Source: Strongylocentrotus droebachiensis (Eukaryota; Echinodermata; Echinoidea; Camarodonta; Strongylocentrotidae). From it: a DNA stretch of 64,000 nt. Below the pieces are notes generated by a model. The model searched no databases. It was not told where the DNA came from and saw nothing but the letters and a program-made list of their open reading frames with translations. The stretch lies in NCBI GenBank assembly GCA_035222895.1, contig JAVYIG010005337.1, positions 62,001-126,000 on the forward strand. Reading direction: 5' to 3'. Shown here in pieces: positions 35,601-47,600 of the stretch (positions are counted from its first letter, which is position 1; each line of letters starts with the position of its first letter). Made by a program: the position numbers and the translations under genes.

Positions 35601-38600
35601 AGTGTAGCCTGTGTAGGTCTCGTGTATGTAATTGTGGTGTAACAGGTAACACAGGTCAATGAATGTATAGGTTTATTATAGAATTATCTTTGGTTTTGAT
35701 AGTCTATGATTTAATTTCAAAGAGATACCAGTATGTCAACTGATATTTGGGCTCATTTAGCTTTTTTTTAAATCTCATTTGTCGTTGTTAAGAACAAACT
35801 GGAGATCAAGAAACTACTTCAGAATGTAAATACACAGTGCGTCCCAGAAAAAACGAAACCGAGAATTATCGATGATTTATCATAACTTAGTCACATTTAT
35901 AATTAATAAATGCTTGAAATATGCATCATATGAGTTACATCAAATGAAAGGGGAGGATTATGTGTCTTTTATCAATTATAATTGTGATTAAGTTATGATA
36001 AAACATCGATAATTCTGGTTTCGACGCACTGTATAGTTTATTTGATGTGCAGTCTGGGTTTGATCATGGTCCCCTATCTTGTGCTGGTATCATGTTGTGT
36101 ACATATGCTTTGCATTGGTGGCTATGTCTGACTGAGAGACAGGTGGATGATACTATCAGAGCTGCCAACCATTCCGTTTTTCCCGGAATTATTCAGTTTT
36201 TTAATCCCAATTACGTTTTTTTTTTTTTTACATACCGCACGTCGAACAACTGCCCTAATATGTTATTTTGATCACAAATTCAATAGAAAACTAAGGTTGA
36301 AACATACTTAAAGAGAAAAGTATTCTCAAAAAGAAGCATTGGAATTGTGTCGCGTGTGGTTGTAAGTTTTGTTTTAATGAATTCCTTTTTTTTGCTTGAA
36401 ATTCCTTTTTTTGCCATCATGCTTCCTTTTTTTGGTCGCACAAGGTTGGCAGCTCTGTACTATATCTTTTTCTGGCATCACAGCTTTCATTAGTATAACT
36501 TTTTCATCACAGTTTTCACCATACAAAAAATTGCTATTTGTTATGTGACTTTAATTGTGAGGTGCCCTCGCGTGCGACTTGATGGTTAAAAGTATAAAAC
36601 ATACAGCAATTTCATACTGTGGTCTTCATACGATGTGTACCTGGGGCCCTGTCTTATAAACAGTTGCGATTAATCGCAAGTCATTTGCGATTCATATCAA
36701 TAGCAACTGTGTACACAAGAGATTGTTGTTTTCTTTATACAAGCATACACATAATAGCAGTCGGGTAAAAAAAAAATCATTAGTTTCATATTCACATTAC
36801 AAGCATGCATACATCTTCATACCTGTACACATGCTTTCTTAACAGCCAGGTAAAAAAAAATTCATTCAAATTACAGATATGCATACATGTACTTTACATG
36901 TACTTCAAGAATACTTTCGGCCATATTTGGATGCAAAGGGATGACAAAACTCACCTACATGTACGCTTCATTTGACCCTCATGCGTCAAATTCACTTTTG
37001 TACACGTTATAACAACCCCCATGCATCAAATTCACATTTGTACACGTTAACGTGCAGAAAAGATCAGTTGCAAAATAATTATTCTCCACATGAATTAGCA
37101 ATTTGTGAATGCATTGCATATTTATGCATACATACATTTATATATTTTTTCAAGTTCAAGTTCAAGTTCAATTTAATGTAATTCCAATAAAAGCATAATT
37201 ATATACAAATCAGAAATACAGCACAAATTCAAATCATTATACATATACATGGAATCAAGGGTACCATAAAGACCAAGCAGGGGGGCGTGTCACAAAACTT
37301 GTCATCAGCAACAAATGACAGTTTTTGTTAAAAGCTACTAAAATACTTGCTTCTGATTGGTAATCAGCGGATTTGTCACTGATTTTGTCATTTGTCATTG
37401 AAAAAAGGCTTTGTGAAACAGGTCCCAGGTCTTGTCAAGAAAGTCCCCTTATGAAAAAAAGAGTTGAAATTGGTCAAAAGCAAGAGAAGAGTACAATATA
37501 TTTAAACTTTATTATAAAATAACATATGTAACTTGAAGCTGATTTATGCACCCTTTTGTATCTGTTATGTTTGTAGGTACAAGAAGAACTTGAAAGCCTT
37601 GTACATTGTGCATCCATCTCAGATCGTTAAGATGATTTGGGGCATTTTCCGCCACATCGTCAGTGTGAAATTCAGTCGCAAGGTTACATACATCCACTTC
37701 CTGTCAGAGCTTGGGGAAACGATTGATATGAAGAAAGTTGAGATTCCTGCAGTTATCCAAAGGTATTTATGTCAACATTGGAGAGGTGTCGTGGATGAGT
37801 GGATACGTTGCCGGACTGTCGATCACAAGGTCCGCAGTTCGAGTCCCGCCGCAGCACTAATGTCCTTTGGCTAGACATTGATCTACATTTGCCACTCTCC
37901 ACCCAGGTGTTAAATGGGCACCGGTAGGAAGGAATTCCTTAAAATGCTGGCGTCGAAATCGGCAGCCTAGCATAGCCGGGTAATGTTGGAGCGCCTTGAG
38001 AACCTTGCAAGGTCGATACGTGCGCTATATAAGAATCCAATATTATTATTATTATAAAATATATACCGGTAGACCATGGGCCACTTCAGGTCGAGGTGCT
38101 TTGTCAGGTGCTGTATAAAACACTCGACTGAAGATGCAAAGGTCGTGGCTTTGATCCCGGCATCCCACTCCAAGCCCGTCTGCACTAGTTTGACCAGGGG
38201 GATTAGACCTCCCTGCAAGGTCACTGACATGTGGTTATCTCATTAACGCAGCTCTCGATTAACATAAGAAAAAGGGGATCATGGGGGACCGACAGGTACC
38301 GATTAGGCACTGTTTGCTATATTGAGGACGCAATCCTTAAGTGGTGCAGTGGGGCTTTAAAGAGAAGGTTGAGTACTGGATAGAGGTAACAAAATTATTT
38401 GTGAGCGCTATTATTGTTATTATGCAAGTATGGAAGAACATCAGAGGAAAAATGTTCCCTGAAAAGCATGGCTCTTCAAATGCCTTCATATTTTAAATAT
38501 GACAAGTAACAGCTTAAAAATGAGGCCCGACTTTTATGCCACATGTTTGTTTAGACCCAAATACATCTTTCTGTGTACAGTGCTTGTTAATTTACCAAGA

Positions 38601-41600
38601 CTGGACCAAATTTCTTATCATTTTAATGACTCCAGAACCTTGCAGTATGTGCTACATGATCAACGTTTTTTAATCGATTCCACACCGTTTCTTTTACAAT
38701 GTAATCGCACGACCAGAACTCAACCTTATCTTTAGAATCCTGTCTTCATTGCATTGATTGTAAAGCTCATTTTCTCTTCTTTCATATGACGCCATAATCA
38801 TGATCAAGAAATCACGCATGACTAATTTTCGTAAGCCTGAAGTGGCAGTGTCAGAAGTCCAATTATCCAAAATAAGTGGATGACTTGACAGAATCTGAGA
38901 CAAAGTTACCGGATCCCTTTAAAGGCAAATGCCATTTTGACTACAGCACATGTAAATGCCCATTATGAGGGTTATGACAAACTGATCCTTGTTTCTCTAT
39001 GTTTTGAATAGTCATGACGATCAGTTGGTTGCTTATTACAAGGCCAAACAAACCGCTTCTCCAAAATCTGCAACCAGCACAGACGGTCAAGTTCCTACTA
39101 AAGAGATCCTTCCTACCCAGCAGTTTGGAGTCTCGTTGGAGTTGTGAGTATACATCCCACTTGTATTTATTCTTGTTCTGGGGGGTGTTTCACAAAACTT
39201 GTCATCAGTCACAAATGACAGTTGTTGTTATAAGCTACTGAAATCCTTGCTTCTGATTGGTTATCAGCAGATTTGTCACTGATTTTTGTCATTTGTCATT
39301 GAAAAAAGGCTTTGTGAAACTGGTCCCTGATCCCTCATACAGCAGCAAACTACACAAAAACAGGGCCCTGTTTCACCAAACTTGTTATCAATGACAAGAT
39401 ATGTTGAGTGTTATAAGCTACTGAAATCCTTACATTTGATTGGCTATGAGCAGATTTGTCATGGAGATGTGGCATTTGTTACTGATAACAGATTTTATGA
39501 ATCGGGACCCTCAACCAAATATCGTGGACCAGTTTTGCCTCAGCTTTTTTTGTGTTGTTGTTATTGTGGATTTTGGCGTTTAAAACAAAATATATATAGT
39601 GCAATTGCAAACAAAGCCAGTTGAGGTATCAACAGACAATTGCTGACAGCTGGGGGGGGGGGGGGGGGGGGGTTCACAAAAATTGTCATCAGTGACAAAT
39701 GACAATTTTTGTTATAAGCTACTGAAATCCTTGCTTCTGATTGGTTATCGGCAGATTTGTCACTGATTTTTGTTATTTGTCATTGAAAAAAGGCTTTGTG
39801 AAACAGGTCCCTGGTCACATCAGCAGTCCCTGTAAGGAGGGTCTCAAATAGGCCAATCAAATTGGTTCGCAGCTGCTCAGATGATGTTATGTATCACTGA
39901 TATATTGAAGAAAAAAAACAATTTCTAAGACATGTTTGCAACATAATTAATTTGTGGAACACAAAGGTAATGGTAACAAAGTATGCACTTATCTCAGAGA
40001 AAGGCGACGTTGCATGACACAAAAGCAACTGGATCTTCGGAGATAGTGCACCGGGTTTATGTGCATCCGCCCTCCAGGGAAAAAATTAATATTTATTTTT
40101 CGGGGGCTTCTTTTCAAGCTTGCCTGCATACAAATAACACTCTAAAATTTGTTTTGCATTGAAGTCTATGCAAATTTACGGGGGCTCTTTTCTGATTTTC
40201 GGGGGCTCTTTTGGGCATTTCAGGGGCAACTTCGCCCTGAGCCCCCATGTATTTTTTTCACTGCCACCCTCCAAAGGTGGTGCAGGAAGCATTACCGGGT
40301 ATGTGTTTATGCATGTATGCTTCTGTCCATCCCACTATTTGTCATGGCAGTAACTGGAGAACTGAGATTAAGTATAAGCATGAAAGGATAAGAGTTAAGA
40401 ACTCGGATGTACATGTAAGAGGCCAAAGAGGCCTATAATAAGTTTTTCTTTTCTTTTGCTTTTCAAAATAAGAAACAATATTAACAACACATTTCATCAT
40501 TTGTACTACTACATGATTTACAGCTAGACATCCTAGGGCATGCGAAGCTACAGAAATGTTTTAATTGTGATTGGTCAGTTTGACAACCTGCTACCTGTGA
40601 TAATAATTTTAAAACAATGATATTTTACTTGTACTCTCTCTCTCTCTCTCTCTACAGCTTGAGAGAGAATGGAGCTGAAGGACCTATCCCTAAAGTTGTC
40701 AGAGAGACAGTTGAATACCTGAAGAGAAATGGTGAGCACTATCTGCTTCCAGAGAAGAGAAATAGTATAGAGATATCGTTATATCGACTACCATGAGAGG
40801 CCTGGCTGTTTTATAGACTCAAGGGGACGTGCACATCCTGCCATGACCCAGAGGCGTGTCGGGTTGTGCACGTCCCCTAGAGCCAACAGACAGGCCTCGA
40901 ATACTAGAACTAGCTATTATTATTATTATTATTTTATAGCAGGCGATACATCTTTTATATACCGAATTGACTCAAAAATTTACCAAGAATTCTAATAACT
41001 CATCCTTTTCTTGCGAAAGATTGGTTAAAACATCACAGAAAATCTGAGACACTGTCTGTTAATCTTTGATGGAAAGATGCCTGAATGTTACAATCATTTG
41101 GGAATCGCAGACAAAAAGCACTGCATGGTATCCGCGCTTGCATAAAGACAATTTTAACACGTAAACCAATGGGGATCGCAGCAAAATTTAACTATTTTCC
41201 CGGTAACCGACATCCTGGGGAATCTCACTCATGAACGATTGACCATTACTTGCATTTTTCTTTTCTTAACGGGAATGGCTAAAATCAGTGTCTGGGATTG
41301 CTTCATGTGGAATGCCCTTGCTTTTTACACACCAAACATTGATATTTACAAATTCCACACAAGTATTTAAATCTTTTGCTAGAAGTTTAGACTAAAAAAC
41401 ACATTTTCCTCATTGAGTCAAGAAGAAGTAGAAGGTTGAAGGTCGTTCTCTGAAAGATGATTTAACACTGATGAAGTAGAGAACTTTAATCTCAATTTTA
41501 ATACTTGAAAGTTCATATGAGATAGTTTAGCTAGTGAATAAAGTTCATATATAAGATGGTTTAGCTAGTGGCATGATTACTACATGATAACTAATCAGGT

Positions 41601-44600
41601 TCATTAATTTTTGGAGTGTCGCTGGAAGATTATATGACATACATAGTAAATGAGTACATGGTAGGACTGGAAGAAATTCCTTTAACCCTACTGTACTGGG
41701 CTATTTTTAGCACCTCATTGACTGGGGAGGGGCCTGGGAGCATATTAAAACAATTTAAAATCAATTCATATCTCCCACTTAGGAAGAAATACATCTAAAC
41801 CTGTATTCACATTTCTGCTTGTACATGAATACATGCAATTATAGCACTTTTTGATGACGTGCGCATTCTAATTTTTATGTAACACCTTACAGGTATATCC
41901 AATTTTTATGAAAATGGTATCAAAATGTGCGTAAGACTTGAGGGGGAAAAGTCATGAAACAACAATTTAAAATTCCAAGCGGTTGCGGCGCAATCTCCCA
42001 GTACAGTAAGGGTTAATGCTTTAGCACTTTATTATGGCAGCTCAGCTACAGCCAGGGTAATAATGTGATACTTTGTATTAAGCGCATAAGAGCAAATTGA
42101 TATAGTAGCTGCACTATATAAATAGACCTCTTGTAGAGGTGTAGTAGTCGAGTGGATATGTCTATGGACTGTGGATCACAAGGTCAGCGGTTCAAGTCCC
42201 CTCGTGACACTAATGTCCTTTTGCAAGACATTGATCTAAATTTGCCACTCTCCACCCAGGTGTTAAATGGGTACCCAGTAGGATGGGAAAGTTAATTTGG
42301 TTAGATGAGCAAGTGTGCGCTTGGCTGGAATGCTCCCCAAGGAGTGGAGAATGTGCATACATTGTGTGCGGGTAAGCCTGAATCCGATGACCGGGGTAAT
42401 AATATATATCTGTAAAGCGATTTGAGAGGGCCTGCGGTCCTGGAAAGTGTCATATTAGTTATAGTTAGATTAGAGAAGGAACTGTTATTATCATTATCAT
42501 TATTTATTACAATTTTATCTTTGTGCTGCAGGTTTGAGAACGGAGGGATTGTTCAGGCGATGCCCCAATGCTATAACTGTGAAGAAAGTCCAAGAAATGT
42601 ACAACAGAGGTAAGCATGTACTAGGCACTCCATAAATAATGTATCTGCTCTGACAGGTTCAAAACCAGTGGAATAGAAAGCTTCAGGTTCAAATGATATG
42701 CAAGTGATGTCATCATCTGTCTTTAGCCGCCTGGATACTTGCAGGAATTTTAGTCCCACAAAGCCAAACGTCTTGCATGCCAAGTCATGCTATTGTGTGA
42801 CATGCACCACAGTCGGTTAACACAATTTTGCCATGTCGTGCCATAAGTTCAGTTTGCGATGTCATGGGCACGCCATGTCACGTATAAATAGTTGTGCCAA
42901 GGTTGCGCTTAGTTCACAAGTTGTTCAAGGATTAGTCAGAGAATCGAGTCATGTGTGGCACTTTGATGGCGTGGGTTTGTATCCCACTGCTGCCACTATG
43001 CGATGAAGGAGAAGAGACATCAGTCCTGAGTCAATTTTAATGCTCTTTATTTAAAGGGAACCAAAACCTTCATACTAAGTTACTTTTATTGTAAAGTTTA
43101 AGATACTTAAATAAAATCAGTGAAAATTTGAAAAAAATCGGGCAAGGAATAAGGAAGTTAAAGCTTTTTTAAATGACTAGTCACTAGAGGGCAATATTCA
43201 ATTTGATGACATCATTTGTGGACAACTCTCCATGCCTTTTGTACATCAAATTCTTTTTTTTTCCTTCTTTCTTGTGATTGAGATAATCTACTCCCCTGAA
43301 AGCAAGGTATAGAATGCAAAATGATATTCTACTTCACATGTTATGAAGTCGGATCAAGAACACAAATAAATAAGAAGAAAATGAAAGAATTGTGTTGAAA
43401 CTGGTCAAATTAGGCCCTCGATATGTTTGTCTATGACATACATTTACTTTGAATAGTATCTTTTATGTTTCAGTTCCTATATTTAGGAAAATCTTCAGGG
43501 CTCCATGATTTTTTAAAAGTCGAAAAATGGTACATTGACAAATGTGCCAAGTTTAGAATTTTTGTTGCAATGCTCAAAGAGTAAACTGGACATTGATTCA
43601 ATGTATTTCAAATTAACATTTGTGTGTAGCAATGAGATTGGACAAGTTGGACATACCGGTGTGTTGGCTCAGTCAGTAGAGCATCCGCCACACAACCAGG
43701 AGGTCGTGGGTTCGAACCCCCGCCACCTCATACCAAAAGACGTTAAAAGACGGGAGTTGCTGCTACCTTGTTTGGCGTTCAACAATAAGGGATAGAGCAA
43801 CGTCGATCTGGCGCTGCTCAGTGGCCGCCGGGCTCAAGACCAATTGGGCAAAAAGAATTTCCATTTTCGGTTTAACTTAATAAAATTTGGAGTGGACTTT
43901 AACCCTATTTTAACTGGGCTATTTCAGACCAGGTTTTTACTGGGGGGGGGGGGGTCAATTTGACCCCCCCCCCCCCCCCTAAGATCTAGGCTGTTTCACC
44001 GCCGATCGCCGCGAAAATTTGCATGCATGTCAAGTGAAGTGTATAGAATTTGCATATTTATGGTAATTTATGCAAATAAGGTCATACAATTCACATTTCT
44101 GCCCATAAATCATAGATTATTCATATTTAAGTATTCTTTTTCACTACATATATTGATTAGACCATTTGGAATAATAATACAACACAAAAAATTGGAAGAG
44201 CCAGGTTATTCCTTATGTTATCTCTTGTTTTTATAATTTCTTATGTATTTCATTGTTTTTTTAGCTTATGTATTTTATTGTTTTTGTTGTTTTATTTCAT
44301 TTATAACTACAATTCAACTATTTTGACCCAAAACAAACATCTAAACTTTAAACAAGACTGAATAACCAGTGTTTTGTCTATTTTTAGGAAAAATGACTTT
44401 TACATATGTTTTGTACACAAATCACGAAAATGAGCGATTTTCGGGCTGACATGCAAAGACAAAAGGTCACGTGACCTTGTAACCGTAGGTCCGATTTTCG
44501 AAAAAAATTGTTTTAAAAGATGCGTAAGACTCAAAAGTAAAAAGTCATGAAAGGAAAATTTTATATCTGCCGCGGTTTCGGAGTAGTCGCAAAATTTCTA

Positions 44601-47600
44601 CAGGGGGGGGGGGGGGTCAAATTGACCCCCCCCCCCAGTTAACATAGGGTTAAAAGATTATTATTATTATTGTTTCTGACCTTTCCTTTAAAAAGGTGAT
44701 CCAGTCAACTTTACGGATGTAGGAGATGTCCATGTTCCAGCTCTTCTCCTGAAAGCTTTCTTTCGAGAACTTCCAGAACCAATCATGACCTTTGATCTTT
44801 ACGATGACATTCTCAAAATTCACAGTAAGTTGGAAAACTATCAAATGCTCAATACCACAGTGTATTCATATAATGTCATCGGTTTAACGAAACTTTGCAG
44901 ATACTGCACACCCAGAATCTTTTCGTTTTTGAAAAGTTTAGGGATTTTGTGAGTGGTTGAGATGTGGGTAAGTTTCATGCAGTTTAACCTGTTGACTACC
45001 GAGTTCATTCATTCATTGCCATAGGTTTGATACAGGGGTCACCCTGCTCCAGTAAGCAATGGGTGAAATAGAGGGATCACAGTTGTCAGAACAATCATCA
45101 GTTTTTGCTAAGTGAATGTGAATGGCTGTTTAGACTTCATGAAAGATTCATGTTGTGACAGTTCCTGGATTTACACTAGTTGTCTCCAATTTTGTAATTA
45201 GGTGATACGTATGAAATATACGTATCACCTTTTGATTTCGTCAAGATTTTTATTATTTATTTATTTATTTATTATTATTTATTATTTATTATTATTCTTC
45301 CTCGAATTTGTTCGCAGGATATCTCAAGACTGAATAAAGCCATTATCATGAAACTTTCCATGATGATAGATCTTAGTCTAACTTAGAACTGCGTGACTTT
45401 TTAGAGAGTCAAAGTTATCGTGACGTCATCCAGGCGCCATTTTGTAAAAATCCACTTATGATCATATCTTCATAACGGAAAGTAATTTTTCATTCATATT
45501 TATCATGAATAAGATCAATATCCTTCCTGTCAATTTCATATCCAAAAACGTGCTCAAATCCGCGCGTACGCTTTCGTGCGCGCAAAAATTTAAAATGCTC
45601 CAAATCATTTACAATTTTTTTTGCATACGTTTTAAGCCATATGGAGCATTTGACAAAAAATCACTCAAACGCGCATGCGCGCGCCTTTTTTTTGCGTTCT
45701 GGCATTTTGCAACATATAATCGCCAAATGTTCTCTGTCATCATGTTTCGCACATTTTTCCAAGCATTTTGATACCATGTTTCATCTCTTTCTCACTATTA
45801 ATAACGGAAAGAGCGTCCGTTCAAGATAAATATCCGTGTGCGCGAGCTCATGTATTACATAGTATATATGGGCTAAAACATGCCTATAAAAAGTCCATTT
45901 GGATGAATAAGGACTGCCAATTTTTTTCATATTTTGATAGAGTATGAGTCGGAGATATGATTTCATAGCTCATTTTGGCCATTAAGTACATCTTGACGTC
46001 ATCATAATGGCCTTGGAAGTTAAAAATACAAAAATGCATATTATGACGTCATTATGTTTATGAAAAATTTAGTGTATTTCTCTTAATATTCATCGATTCT
46101 CTTCTAAATTTTAATATGTTGTAGTCGAGGCAATCGTCTACAAGATCAGTCCACACCAATTTTCATTTAAATCATGTCATCATAGTACAAAATTCAATTA
46201 AAGGCCACATGTCAGAATTTTCGTCATTTGCGTGTTATGTCTATGGAAGGTGAATTTCGTTCACATCATGAATCTACATGACATCAATCTTTCAGCACTA
46301 TCTCGCTTATTTGTGCTCTATTCTCTCCCAGATTCTGGTATGTTATAGCTGAGACCATGGGCTATCAAAACGGTGCTTTTAGTTTTTTGATCAGATCATG
46401 AGATCATGTCACAATTTTCAGTTGAATGTTGAAATGATGAATATGTCACGTATGTCCTATTTGTGGAACTTAAACGTTAGCAATGTCCTCGTATTCAAAT
46501 TATGTAAGGAAACCCTTTCACTTTCTAGACTTTACTGTCAGACACTATTGAGTGACTGACTGACATCTTTTTTTCTCTGGTAATAAAATACATAAAATGA
46601 GCATTATAGGAAACATGAGCATTTGGCTACATTAATAACCCACTCTGTTCTCATTGTTCATTTCCTATTCAAGACTTGAATAAGGACGAACTTCATTCAA
46701 TATTTGGTAGTAATACTACAGATACTTATACTGATATCAATGATTTAAACTATTTATCCGAAAAAGAATATGAGTTTCATTTCAGTAGGTTTCTGAACTG
46801 TAAATATTATATTGAAGAGGATTTTACGACTGAATTCAGTAACATTGACTATCATTTTAGTATTTTACATTTTAATTCGCGTAGTTTAAATAACATTGTA
46901 ATGCTTTATCCAATTTCATCTGTACTTTATGTATAGATTTCTCTGAAACTTGGATTAATGACAGTACGCCACTATTATTCAATGTGTCTGGTTATTCATT
47001 TATACATTCTAATCGCCGAGTAGGAAAGAGTGGAGGTGTTGGTCTATTGGTCGCTGACAATTTTGAATATGAAATACGCAATGATATATATTCATATTAT
47101 ACCCATCATACAATTATGAATCACTGTTTATCGAAAGCAACTTGCCGAGACATAAAAATATTATTGTAGGTGTCATATATAGGACACCCCAATCAAATAT
47201 CAATGATTTCATCCCTGTCTTTGAAAATGTTTTACAGAAAACTTATACTGAACATAAACAGGTTTATATAATGGGAGAGTTTAACATTGATCTCGTGAAA
47301 TTTACTGGCAATGCTGTATGTAATTTCTTGAGCGCAATACATTCAATTTTTTGTATTCCTTTAATTAACAAGCCTTCGAGAAAGACTGACAGATCAATAT
47401 CCCTCTAATCCACATTCGTTATACAGTGACAGTATATATCCATCCGATATTTAAAGATTTTAATGTCAAGCAACTAGCGAATCTCACGTCGACAACTCAA
47501 AATGATCTCTAATGTATTCCCACATTTATTTTGACTTTTTATTTACGCCGGGACATAGTGACGTCATACACTATTCACTTTTAATTATTCAGGCATGAGC

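Noticed and set aside
43655..43730. A functional tRNA gene
   Set aside because: A and B boxes are present but the stems do not close as a cloverleaf by eye, and the SINE body follows; a tRNA-derived SINE is more likely.
46676..47408. A host endonuclease gene
   Set aside because: The motifs are those of LINE-encoded endonucleases and the frame is broken at least twice.
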